Notes under the pieces: generated by a model
Databases searched by the model: none
Seen by the model: the letters and a program-made list of their open reading frames with translations, nothing else
Told to the model about the DNA's origin: nothing
DNA from: Mycogone perniciosa
Lineage: Eukaryota > Ascomycota > Sordariomycetes > Hypocreales > Hypocreaceae
Direction of reading: 5' to 3'
Assembly (NCBI GenBank): GCA_025331125.1
Contig: JAOALB010000018.1
Span: forward strand, 62,001-126,000
Length of the DNA: 64,000 nt
Position numbers and translations under genes: made by a program
Shown here: positions 44,715-55,985 of the stretch, piece after piece
Layout: every line of letters begins with the position of its first letter
Numbering within the stretch: the first letter of the stretch is position 1

Positions 44715-45794
44715 GTGGAAACAGCCTCATTCACTATGCTTTCCAGGTTCATTAACCACAGCCCGCAATTGGCATCCCTCACTTATCCTATTTATTCGAG
44801 CAGGCCTTCTTCGTTCAGTCGTTGCCCAGGCTCTCCCCTCCAAACTCTTCCACCTACACCTACACCTACACCTACACTTCCTTACCACAACAGGAGCCTT
44901 CAACGTCTGAACCTCCTTAGCAACGCAACTCCTTGCGCTGTTTTGGTGCCGTTATCTCGATCCTACACCTCGCCTTTACGCACCTTAATCTCTCTCGTCA
45001 ACCTAATGACGGACATACTTGCCCAAGAGGACGCAGTCCGCTCTTGCGGCTGTCCAATTCTCCAACTGGGAGGACTTGGTATCACAACACCAAATGACTC
45101 CAATGTTACGCGTACGTCTTGCATGCGTCCAGATTGCCCATTTTTATCCCAAGTTATAACATCGGACTGACAACCCGTTGCAGAGAGTCTCACATCCACA
45201 CACAGCCGCCTCACGGCTTCGCGTCATCGGACACCACCTCTGAGGGGGTGCCTCAAAACAAACAATACCACTGAACCTGCGACTCCAAAGACAGTGTCTT
45301 TCAAGCCAGATGATGAACTTGTAACGTGTATTTACTGCGGGTCTCCTCAGACCGCACACGTCATCTTCAGCCCAGAAAGACGGACGGAGTTCAAGCAGCG
45401 GCACAAGGAGATCAAGGACTTCCGGTCGGAAAATCCAGAGCTGGAAATCATCTGGCTTCGGCCCCCTCGCCGGAAGTTCCTCGAGGTCATCAGGTTCATT
45501 TTTGACACGATGAAGGTGGACCAGAATCTCAAACTAGCGGATATTCGAAGAACGCAGTTGATGCGTGAGGCTATACGAGACGGATGGGCCGACTTTGCAC
45601 TGTTCGTATGTAAGTCAAAGAATGCGAAACTACTGGGCAAGGTATATTGTCATGTGTTTTGGACATTTGCCGGAGAACCCGTGGGGACGTATAGGGGCTA
45701 TGAAAGGCTTCACGTCAAATGGGGAGGGCTCAAGGCCAATGTGCCTCAATGGCGATACGACAGCCCATGGCAGGCTTTGTCTTTGCTGAACTAA
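44715..45794 (+). CDS. Uncharacterised fungal protein
   Basis: Exons 44715-45111 and 45184-45794 are joined by a 72-bp phase-1 intron (C/GTACGT donor, TTGCAG acceptor), giving up to 335 residues. Three in-frame starts are possible: 44715, 44736 (MLSRFINHSP) and 45006 (MTDILAQEDA). The region before 45006 is Ser/Pro-rich with a PTPTPTPTLP repeat and could be a leader or a targeting segment. The C-terminal 170 residues look folded: RGCLKTNNTTEPATPKTVSF, CIYCGSPQTAHVIFSPERR, RKFLEVIRFIFDTMKVDQ, ADIRRTQLMREAIRDGWADF and VWFAFAGEP-like text ending WRYDSPWQALSLLN. I do not recognise the family. The consistent frame through the splice supports a real gene. Confidence 0.7.
44850..44877. repeat. (ACCTAC)n hexanucleotide repeat
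   Basis: Four to five CCTACA units in a row, within the first exon of the uncharacterised gene at 44715. Read in frame they encode alternating Pro-Thr. Confidence 0.85.
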
Positions 45795-46791
45795 GAAACC
45801 GGGGGGGGATTGCATATCCTCTTGGGAGGCACAACTTGCTTTGGAGGAACAAAAACAATTTGCTGGAGTTTGGGACACTTGATCAATTGGGTCACTGGTA
45901 TTTGAGAACCGAGCATGGCGAACAGGTCATTGGCATTTGAGGGCCAATCACGCGTTATGACAGAGGGTTTATGACGATCAACATGGAGCATCCTATTGTC
46001 TCCCTTTAACGATGAGGTTATTCATGGTCTGGAATAAGACTGTCTTCTTTACTGGCTGCTGATTCCAACTTCCCATGTGATGCCATGTATCACAGTATGC
46101 CGTTTGTATACCCTTTGTGTGACTCTTTGTCTTCTCAAGTAGCGGACCGTCTATGTTCGAGGCTATTGATGTCGCCGACTTCTCCAGGGCGGTGGGCATC
46201 ATTATCGCGAAGCGGCAGAATAACGCGTCAATCGGTCACGAACTTGATACGCTACTATAAGTTTACTTGCTCTCTGTTGTATAAGAGGGATTCACTCCGA
46301 CTGGCTAGGCAGGGGGAAATGGCAATGGAAGCATCAGGATTTATAGGGGCCTTGTCGTCTCGATGTGTGTTCCAGAGCACTATAAATACTGTTACCACGT
46401 CATGATGAGGGCAGATTTGTTTCGTTAACAACTTCAATTACTCTCTTTCGGTGAAATCTTCATCGGATATTGAGATAATGTAGTTTGAGTCCGACGAAGC
46501 CACCTTGAAGGTGATAATCGTCTCCTACCCATCATCGCCAGCGCCATGCCGGTGAAAACTCGCGGGTCTCCTTCGGCATGAGCTGCAAGGATTCAACATC
46601 ATGAATCATGTTCTCATAACGACAAAAGCTCTATGTCGATGCCCCTCCAGAGCTTTTTCTTCCTTTATTTCTCCTCACACGCTTTCCTCTTTCTTCTCGC
46701 CATCCACTGGATTTCCGCTTGCGGTCTTGCATAATCTGACTCCTGCGCGGCGTCCTTAGTCCGGGGAATCAGGGTATGTACAGGGCGATGG
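45795..46791. other. Convergent intergenic region, about 1 kb, no gene seen
   Basis: Shared 3' flank of two uncharacterised genes. A CT-rich stretch lies at about 46650-46700. No protein-like frame and no RNA gene recognised. Confidence 0.5.
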
Positions 46792-47461
46792 CTACCACAC
46801 GTACATTTTAAAGTCGCCGTTGGGGTTCTTCTCTAGAGATTCCAAGGTTATGCTGCCAGATGTGTCGCCGATTGAGGATTCTGCATCCTCTTCGTTGGTC
46901 TCGGCATTGTCCATGATCGAGGAACGGGGAATAGTGTGCGACAAGGACGGTGAAAGAACCCGGGTGCTTTCTGCCGGAGGGGATATCCGTGGCTCGTCAG
47001 TAGCCGTTGGCGGCGAAAGGGGAGTTGGTTTCTCCTGTGGCTCATCATGTTCGATGATGCACTGGCTCCTAGAAGACTTGCTGGGTTGCAGAGTCTCCAG
47101 TTCCAGAGACTCATCCAGTCCCTGATCTGACTTGATACCGGATAAGCGGTCCCGAACCGCAGTCCTGCTGAATCTTTGGGGTGCCATGATCACTTGAGGA
47201 ATGCGCTCGTGGCGCTCATCTTCCAGTAGGTACCTCTCAAGAAGTACCATGGGAATTGGCGGATCCTGGGGGGTTCGACCGGATGGAGAAGTGAGCTCAT
47301 CTTGTAGCGAGCAATCCAACCTGGGGATATCGAGCGGAATGAACAAGGAAGCCGGGGGCCTTGCTAGACCAGGGGTGGCGAAGCTTTGGTGTCTGGGTGA
47401 CAGTCTTCAGTTAGAAGAGAGTAACTGAAGATATGAGGTGTGTAAAGGTGGACTTGCCCAT
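46792..47461 (-). CDS. Uncharacterised Ser/Pro/Glu-rich protein
   Basis: The main exon, 47392-46792, begins HQSFATPGLARPPASLF and ends NPNGDFKMYVW. The best first exon is only 8 bases (47461-47454, ATGGGCAA). A 61-bp phase-2 intron with a CTAAC branch and CCCAG acceptor but a weak GTCCAC donor gives MGKHQSFATPG and 202 residues in all. If that splice is wrong, translation could start at 47346 (MFIPLDIPRL). The protein is rich in Ser, Pro, Glu and Asp and mostly disordered, with MVLLERYLLEDERHERIPQV as the only helix-like part. I recognise no family and propose no function. Confidence 0.55.
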
Positions 47462-48870
47462 AAGAGCTCCAGCGATGGTCTTCGAGACTGATGCTGCTGT
47501 CACGCCTGGACCGAGTGGTATCTGGAGGAGATTGGTGGTCCATGCTGGAGTGAATGATGGAATTGAAAACACCCAAGAGGAACACTCGATGGTACTGATG
47601 GGAACCCTGGAGAGAGGCTCCGGAGTGAAATCGAATCTTTGGCTTGGACACCGAGCAGAACAGAGAGAGGGGGGCCCGGGCCGTCCTTTTAAGCTTCGGC
47701 ACAGACTCGAAAGACCCCTCTGCTCAAGTGAATTGAGCAGTACTCGTAGGACAGGCGGAGATAGGGGGTAGATCTGACGGCTTGGCATTGCACGCCTTCT
47801 TGTTTGCGGACCAGCTCTCTCTGTCTCTCTCTGCCTCTTTCCGACTCGCCCACTCGCCCAGACACCCGGAACTGACCACATCTTTCTGCACACATGAGGT
47901 ATGAGGTGTTCCCTCCCGCCCTCCCACTGAGACCACTCCACCACTTCGGGCCCCCTGCAAGGCAGATTACTACGAGTACCACCTAGATCCGCAACTGCCA
48001 GGACCCATGACGGTACCGAGTGTACGGCTCACGACGGAGAGAGCCAGCCACTTGTTGTTACCGAGCGAGCGGGTGGGCGTGTGGGCGTGGGGGAGATGGG
48101 GGAGACGGGGCCGATGCAGCCATATTAGCTCACCCGCATCGAATCAGATCAACCCCCCTTTCTTGTCTCTTTTCTCCGTTCTGGCTCGCCCACTGCTCTC
48201 GTTTTCTCTCTCTGGGAATTGCCGGGGGGGTATTTGGAAACTGATGGATTTTTTGGATTTTTTTATATTTCTTTGGTTGCTGAATGGAAGTACTCGTAGG
48301 AGAAATAGAGGGGGGGCAGACAGGAGTCGGCACCGGCGTAATTCCGCGACGGCATCACCATCCTGGCAAATGCGAATAAGTACCTCGTACCTCGAGATCT
48401 AGATTTCCGGTCTCCTATATTCCGTACTTCATACCTAGAGACTAGTAATTTCCTTCTTCCACCATCCATATCCTGGTTGACTCTCCGCTTCTTCTTTTCC
48501 TTCTTCATCTCTTCATCTCTTCGTCATCTTCGTCATCATCTTCTTCTTCCTAAAACCACCTATGATTGAGCATCAATGCATTGACTCTAATGCCGGTGAT
48601 TGACGCACCGGTTTCAAGCACGTACTCGTAGGCGCTCATACGGTTTGCCGAGCCTTGCCGTCCCACACAGTCTTCGTCTACTCGTACGGGTACTGCCCTC
48701 AATCTCCTTTCTCCTTTGGCCCCCAGCCTGCTTCATCTCATCTTCCTATCCCAGTGGTCTGGATGTGGCACTAATGCAAAGCAACAAATGGCGACCAGGG
48801 GTCACTGCTAGCACCGACGTGGCCGGAACCCATGCTGGAAACTTTGTGGACAAGGCATCACCACAGGAAG

Positions 48871-48889
48871 TACGGAGTAATACTCCGTA
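48871..48889. repeat. Perfect 9-bp inverted repeat TACGGAGTA/TACTCCGTA
   Basis: The two arms are exact reverse complements separated by one base. This is the cleanest example of the motif that recurs through the window's intergenic DNA. Confidence 0.85.
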
Positions 48890-50080
48890 GTGGTGTTGCC
48901 GATAGTACGAGTACTGCCTATTACTTGGTAGGATTGCCTTCTATTCACACCCCATGCTCATAATTTTCCCTGCCCGAGGGGACGGTACGGGCCACGGGGC
49001 CCCATCCCGGCGCACCAGGCTGGGAAACCTGCAGCAGCCAAGAACCAGCCCCAGGCATGCAGATGCTATCTTGGGCATTGGGGGAGGTTTTGGGTGAGGG
49101 ACCATCCTTATTTCACCGCATTCGAGACCTGGCCCTCCACCAGCTAATGCAGGATGAGGCCCAGGAAGTCAATGAGCTGGCATATGGCCGAGACAAAAAC
49201 AGATGCAGCAAACACGGCGGGCCATTCTTTTTCTTCGCTTTTTGTGGGATTTTGGAACCAGGCCTGCAAATTGGTTGGTGGGCCACCGCCAGGATTGCCT
49301 GCTGCCAAGCATGGTGAGCGCCAAAGCGGACTCTTTGACTGGGCCCCTCTGTCCTGGGAGACGTTAGACATGACCGCGGTCCCAAACTGGCGGGATATCC
49401 AGGGGCGGACGGCCACACCCGTCTGGTGGGATTCGTCACGAGGGCGTGTGCGGTCTCTACCAAGCTGTCGGTGTTATAGTTTGGTACATCCGATTACTCG
49501 TACACAGCATTGTTTGCTGTCGGATGAAGGCCGAGCCAGGGAGAAGCAGGAGGGTGGAGGAGGAGAAACCATGCCCCGACCAGTAGAAGTGTACTGACTG
49601 CATCACCAAGATGCATGGTACCGGGGGGATCTGTCCTGGTTGGCAGGCTTACTGACTGCGAACCAGCCGAGACTTCCTTCGGCAAGTGATCACCACTGTG
49701 GCCGACTTCTCGTGCCAGCCAAAAACAGTACGGCTGACGAATTCTCGACTACAACGTGCTTGTACGCGAGGCTGTAGGACTTTGATGCGTCCGATATCAT
49801 TCGGGTCTCTAAAGACCATGAGCAAGCGTGAAGGGAGATTGGAACGAAATCATACGACTTTTGACGCATCCTACGATTTTGGCAAGCACCTAACAAGATG
49901 GGTAGGGACAGATTGGTGTACGATCCTTGTCTTCCAGAGCTGGAACTTGCTTTTTATTACCACGCAACGACATCGAAAGAACGAAGGAGACCTTGCTAAT
50001 ATTACATACAGCCCCGCAATACTAGGCGCCTGCAGACAAGTTCTCTCACACTATACCATTGCCAGCGGCTGTTGCAGTGC

Positions 50081-50121
50081 CTACGAGTATGTACGAGTAC
50101 TTCGTACGAGGTACGGAGTAG
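50081..50121. repeat. Dense array of GTAC-based palindromic units
   Basis: In 41 bp are CTACGAGTA, GTACGAGTAC, TTCGTACGAG and GTACGGAGTAG, all overlapping variants of one motif. A further copy, TACAGAGTACGGAGTA, lies at 50191-50206. Confidence 0.75.
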
Positions 50122-51293
50122 TGGCATGTTGTATAACATTGAGTAGCCCGCTTGGGACAAGATGAGAGCCGAGGTGGGCCTTCCCAACAGTACAGAGTAC
50201 GGAGTATGCACGTCGGGAAAGGGCCAAAGGAAACAAAAAGAAACCACAGGTTCCCTAAATGTGAGAAATGACATTGACGGACTTGGTGGGGCGTTCGGCC
50301 CGGGCACTTGAATGCGGAAGAGTGCGTATTGTCTCCGGCTACTGTCAAGATCAACTACAAGCACAGAATGACGGGCTCAACCTCTTCATCCGGCTCTGGC
50401 TGGAGCTGGACGAGTATTCCGCTCTAGGACTGTGTGTTCTAAATATAATCGGCGATTAAAGCCCACCATGTCTTTCCTCACCTGATTAGTGAATCGTCGT
50501 CTCTCATCCGAACTGTTGAGCCCCATCTGGATTATCCCGCTTTGGTCCGCTGATGCTTTACGCCAGGCGAGGTAGGTACACTGCGACAGCAGAAGGGATG
50601 TCATCGTGCGATGCGCACAGGTTCTCATATGTGATAGCTCAACCTTGCGTCCGAAGTATATCGGGGAGAAAACTAAGACTACGTATGGTATTCGCGCCTG
50701 CAGCCCGGCTTACACAGACACTCCCAGCTCGCGCCAGGCATGTCGCGCTTCAAGATTATGCCTTGCGTATGATCATGTATGTGATTTCCCTCATTCGTAT
50801 ACTTCGTACTGCAATACTTATCTGACGCCTACGATCGCTTGATGTTTGTGCTCGCCTAGACGATATGCTTGAGATGAGTGGGACGGAGAAATCGGCGATC
50901 GTTTACTGCACAACTGCATAAGCGGAACGACTCTGAATAGGAAAAACTCATCGGACCTCTCGGCAATAAATGAGATGGACTTCATATGACAAAGATGATT
51001 ATGAAAGAGAAAAGGGTTTGCGATAGGCACGAATCCTTCGGTCGTGAAGAATGCTAATAATAATGTGGGTTCACAAGCTGCACATGGCTTTCGGGCTTCT
51101 CCCCGCGTTTCCAGAACCATCTCCGGGAGCGGCTCCGCAGCCGAAGCATATCTCAACGGGAAGTTGCCGAGATCAAGTCCCTCCGTATTCCTTTTCCTTT
51201 TCCTTTTCTCTCAGCATCATACTCATTGTCCTTTAGTGGCTTTTTGTTTTTTTCTCAAGATATCATAGAGAAGAATAGAACCGAAGACACAAG

Positions 51294-52678
51294 ATGGCGG
51301 CCGCCTTGTCAAACACTCTCCCCCTCACCCGTGATTCCGTCATCGAGGCCCACAAAGCCGTCAAGCAGCATGTTCACCGCACGCCCGTGGTGACGAACCA
51401 GACGCTCTCGCTGCTCGCATCCACGCCTCGGACAGCGGAAGATCTTAATGGGACGCGCTGGGCTGGAAGGACGCCGGCACGGCCAGTGCTGAGGCTGTGG
51501 TTCAAGTGTGAGAACTTGCAGCGCATTGGAGCATTCAAGGTGCGCGGGGCGTTTCATGCGCTGGATAGGCTGTTGAAGGAGCCTGGGTGGGTGGAGGGAG
51601 GGGGCAAGGAGAAGGGCGTTGTGACGCATAGTTCTGGTAAGAGAATGAGCTCCTCTATGTCTCTTTTGTGGTGATCTACTGTTGTATGAGAGGGATTTGT
51701 GTGTACTCATGAGAGTGAGATCATGACGTCTAAAGGAGGATGCTCTGAACACCTCATTCATCATGACACCCTCTCGTAAACACAACCATGCCCTTTGCCT
51801 CTTCTGTTTTACATACATACAAGAACATCCCACTAACACAACGTCAAGGAAATCACGCCCAGGCCCTCGCCCTCGCCGCTCGCGAGAACGGAATCAAAGC
51901 TCACATCGTCATGCCGGAAATCTCTATCCCCGCCAAAGTCGCCGCCACCAAAGGCTACGGCGCCCGCGTCGTCTTCAGCGGCAGCACCAGCACCGAGCGT
52001 GAGGCCGTCGCCAATCAAGTCATCGCCGAGACGGGCGCGCGGCTCGTCCCGCCCTATGACCACCCAGACATCATGCTCGGGCAGGGCACCTTGGGCCTGG
52101 AGCTGCAGGAGCAAGTCCTCGAGAGCCTTGCGTCGCAGTCGTCGTCTGCGGGACAGGCTTTGAGGGGTCCGTATGAGAAGAGCGAGAACGGCTTGAATGC
52201 TATCATTGCGCCGTGTGGTGGCGGCGGCATGCTCTCCGGCGTGGCCCTGAGTTGCGAGGGGACTGGTATCAAAGTCTTCGGCGCTGAGCCGTCTTTCCAG
52301 GGTGCTGATGATTCAAAGCGCGGGTACGAGTCCGGACAGCGTATTCCAACTGTGTCATCCCTAACCATCGCCGATGGGCTGCGCACGCCCATGGGTGAGA
52401 ACCCCTGGAAGGTGATATTTGAACGCCGTCTGGTGAGTAGCATATACAGCGTCACAGAGGAGGAGATCACAGCTGCGATGAGATTGGTGTATGAGCGCAT
52501 GAAGCTTGTGGTTGAGCCGAGTGCGTGTGTGGGACTGGCGGTTGCGCTGTTCGATGAGGACTTTAGGAGCATGGTTGAGAAGGAGGCGGGCGAGGAGGGA
52601 TGGGATCTGGGGATTGTGTTTAGCGGAGGCAATGTGGCCATCGATGCGCTTGGGAAGTTGTTTGCGGAAGCGAAGTGA
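51294..52678 (+). CDS. PLP-dependent serine/threonine dehydratase or serine-racemase-like enzyme
   Basis: Exons 51294-51636 and 51849-52678, with a 212-bp phase-1 intron (G/GTAAGA donor, TCAAG acceptor), give 390 residues. Fold-type II PLP enzyme: KCENLQRIGAFKVRGAFHAL holds the PLP-binding Lys, SSGNHAQALALAARENGIKA is the phosphate/carboxylate-binding SxGNH, PCGGGGMLSGVAL is the glycine loop, and VVEPSACVGLAVAL follows. There is no C-terminal ACT regulatory domain, so it is not the isoleucine-pathway Ilv1 type. The length and motifs fit the yeast Sry1 (3-hydroxyaspartate dehydratase)/serine racemase group; substrate is not decidable by eye. A 15-20-residue insertion (TPRTAEDLNGTRWAGRTPAR) lies before the KCEN motif. 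Confidence 0.88.
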
Positions 52679-52865
52679 ATGAGTCAAGACTCCGGTAGAG
52701 TGGCAAGGGGATAACCCGAGATGCCATCATGAGACCGGACAACAATAGAAGTTGCCAATAGAGTTCATCATTAATCATACCTATTATTACTATTCATAGA
52801 TGGAGTGATATCATTAACAAACAAACAAACGCTGTTCCGCCAAGTATTATCAAAGGCAATGCAAC

Positions 52866-54770
52866 TCATTTCATATCTTTAATCGCCTCGTCCATATCCT
52901 TCCTCCACCGCGACGCATTCCGCCGCAGTGTGAAGATACCCAAGAACCCAGCTACCATGCAAAACAAGGAGACGGTAGTGAATACCCAGCCCGCGCCGAT
53001 GGCGTTGATCCATGGAGCAGCGACTATGACGCCCACGCAGCTGAGAATGTTGCGGACGAAGTTGTTCACGGCCACTCCAGCTGAGCTCTTCTTGCGAACG
53101 AATTCGGTAAGCATGGTCGTTGCCGTGGACTAGGAAAACATAATTAGCATGGCAAACCCCTAGAGAATGATAACAGATGAAAGGGCCAAAGAGATTTGAG
53201 ACTTACAAACACAATCATCGAAGAGACACCAAAGATAAAACTGCCAATGGCCGGGGCAATCCAGATGACGCCGTAATTCAAAGTCCATCCGTACATCAGC
53301 AGCCCGAGGGGGTACAAGGTGGTAGCCAGCCACATATTCTCCCTCATGCGGTCCTCGGGCAAGTAAATCAACTTTCCGTTTTCATCATACCGATTCGCCT
53401 TCTTGGCCTCCCTGGCCATGATGCTGTCGAGCCACCGCCCGCCGAAGAACGAGGCCACAAAGTATCCCAGACCAGCGGGTACGTACAAGAGGCCCACGAT
53501 GAGCTGGCTGTAGTTGTACGGCGGCTGGGAGAACTTTTGCTGTATCGAGACGTTTTGAACGAAGAGCGCGCCAAAGGCGATGGCACTGACCGAGACGGTG
53601 ATGAGCACGGGTGGGAAGCGGAGGAATAGCAGCACGCTCATGGGATCGATGAAGAATCTCCTGAGGCCGGCGGCAAGCTTCTTGGTGCGCACCTTGGCAG
53701 ACTCGGTTGTCGTCATACGACGAAGCAATTCGGGCCCCGTGAGCGTCTCGTCTACTTTCTTCCGAGCCAGGGTTTCGGGGAGCAAGAATAAGAGCATGAT
53801 GAAGATAATAAAGCCATATATGGCAAGGAACCACATGGTGGCCTTCCACCCAAATGCCTGAGCCAAAGCACCGCCTACTATGGGCGCAATCAAGGGCCCT
53901 AGCAGCGGACCAAGATAAAACATGCTCATGGCGCGGCCGCGCTCTCGCGATTCCCAAATGTCAGCGATGGTACCCGCTCCAACAGCCTGGACACTGGCAG
54001 AGGCACCGCCAGTCAAGACACGGAAGACGATGAGCATAGCAATATTGGTGCTGATTGCGCTGCAGATGGCAAAGACGACGAAAAGGGCGAAGGAGATGAG
54101 GTAGATTGAGCGGCGGCCGAACTGCTCCGAGAAGGAGGACCACCACAGGGGGAAGATGGACATGGAGATCATGTACAAGGCTACAGACAGGTTGGTGACT
54201 GTTTCGTTGGTGTGTAGCTCTTTGGTAATAGCCGGCAGAGCAGCTACAAGACGCGGACAAGAACCTGTTAGAACATCATCACTATACATGGAAAGGCTTG
54301 GACGCACGATAGAAGATGGAGGAACCCAGCGGCGCACCGGCCGTGGCAAGGGCAACAGTCAGGGTAATGCCCCATTTCGTCGAGTTTTTATACTCGTACG
54401 GTCTCTCCACCTCGGGAACGATGCTGAGACGGCCAAACAGGCCTCGTCTCTGCGAGCGAGGGACGATTGTCAGGGCGCGCGAGCGGGCAGATGAAGCTCG
54501 AGACCTGGACCGGCGAGACGCTCTATCCGTGTCGGCACCAGGGCCTAAAGGACTTCTTGTTCCAAGACTGATGGTGGGGATGAGAGCGTCATGGTGAGGT
54601 TGAGGCTCATGTTTTTCATGATCATCATCGTCATGTTCGTCTCCATGGGCTGAGTGCGTGTCGGCAGTAGTGTCTGAGTGAATGGACGAAGAAAACCTGC
54701 GTTGCGCCTCGACATCATGAGCCTCGACATCGTGTAAGCCGTCGCCGGCTTTTTCTGGATCTAATGCCAT
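52866..54770 (-). CDS. MFS drug:H+ antiporter-like transporter (DHA1 type)
   Basis: Exons 54770-54308, 54243-53207 and 53129-52866 give 587 residues. The ~130-residue N-terminus is cytosolic, His/Asp/Ser-rich (including DEHDDDDHEKHEPQPHHD) and basic (ASRRSRSRASSARSRALTIV). About twelve membrane helices follow, from WGITLTVALATAGAPLGSSI and IFYPALPAITKELHTNETVT. The loop-2 signature is SEQFGRRSIYLISFALFVVF, and GPLLGPLIAPIVGGALAQAFGW is the antiporter-type motif in helix 5. The last exon carries helices 11-12. It resembles the Qdr/Dtr1 group of yeast multidrug, polyamine or dityrosine exporters; substrate unknown. It is convergent with the PLP enzyme, about 190 bp apart. Confidence 0.88.
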
Positions 54771-55985
54771 CTGTATCGTTTCTCCTCCTTTCTACCCTTC
54801 AATTGAGTCCCAGATTTGGTGATGAGAAGGGCGTCGTGTAAAACAGCAGGAGGAATAGGAAGGCGTGATGAGAGTTTACGCATACAGTCACATTCGCGAC
54901 AAAACATTGGAATGGTAGAAGAAGAGGACCGTTATTGATCAATCAACTATTTGCAAAGAAACAATGAAAAGTAGAGAAGAGGGGCGATATAGCAGTGATC
55001 AGGCTCAATAATAAAGTCCTCGGTCAACGGCCAAGAATTGGCCTCCGAGGTCCACCAGCTAGACATACGGAGTCAAAGGATGGATTCATCGGATTGGCGG
55101 GAACGTCTCGTCACGCCCAAAGGGGACAAATGTATGCAGATAGGAGAAGGTCCACTATCACGGAGTACGATGTACAGGCAGGGATTCTCTTGATGCGGTG
55201 CACACAAGGATATGGGCAGACTGTTGATATGGACGTCTTTCTACTATTATTACTACTTACAAGTATAAGGTATCTAGCTGCTACTATATGTAAGGTTGGG
55301 TATATACTAATCATTACAGTTCTGACAACTTACAGGCACCCTTGATGCCGACTTAACCGGGTTGGGTGATGAAATTTTTCTTTGTAAATATGTGGAGATG
55401 GAAGCTCGGGCAACTCGGCGATATGAGGCCCCATTAGTCATGTTGTGGCGATATTTTACTGCCCATAGAGATGATAAAGTATCAAGTAGTACTGTGATTC
55501 AAAAAGGCATATCAGGTACATATAAGCAGAGTTAATACTCTATAGTCTGTAGTAAACAGAGAGATTATTCCTCTATATTAAATGAAGAAAAGGATAATTA
55601 CCTTGGCAGTGGAAAAGCAGAACAAATGAGTCGCTATCCAATAACCCAAGCCGGCTATTTAATGTATCAGGAAATCAATCCTACTCCATACATGGTTGTG
55701 AAAATAATATTAATAGCCGACTTAAGTAGCCTAAAAAATGCCCTGTCGGTTCCTGGCTGGCACAAGCATTAATTAATGAATCACGATGATTCTTCTCGAA
55801 TACTATTTGCCTAATACTACGGAGTACTGGCTGAGAATCAGAATTTTCGTATATACTATCGCGTATCTACATGCCTGTTGCTAAGTGAAATCAATGGATG
55901 ATATCGCGTGCTCAGATGCCATTCTGAGCCGATCTATTCACCACCTATCCATGATGGAACTCGCCCAACATCTAATGAACAACCG
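54771..55985. other. 1.2-kb intergenic region with an AT-rich block
   Basis: No gene seen. The first 0.5 kb is ordinary, with ATCACGGAGTACGATGTACAG at 55158-55178. From about 55360 to 55900 the sequence is clearly AT-rich, with many TA, TTAATA and AATAATAT steps, then TACTACGGAGTACTGG at 55816-55830. The AT-rich block could be an old repeat worn down by C-to-T mutation, but no terminal repeats or coding relics were found. Confidence 0.5.

Larger units (their letters stand above)
47462..51293. other. 3.8-kb gene-poor region between divergent genes
   Basis: The longest stretch without a supported gene. Several frames are open for 60-150 codons (for example 49154-49597 plus and 49113-49463 minus), but they overlap each other on opposite strands and match no family I know. 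It holds a CT/TTC-rich tract at about 48485-48550, a perfect inverted pair of the TACGGAGTA motif at 48871-48889 and dense motif copies at 50081-50121 and 50190-50208. Long regulatory DNA or an unrecognised non-coding transcript are both possible. Confidence 0.45.

Noticed and set aside
49113..49597. Protein genes in overlapping open frames near 49.1-49.6 kb
   Set aside because: Both strands are open over the same bases, composition is odd, and no family motif or splice context is visible; probably chance in GC-rich DNA.
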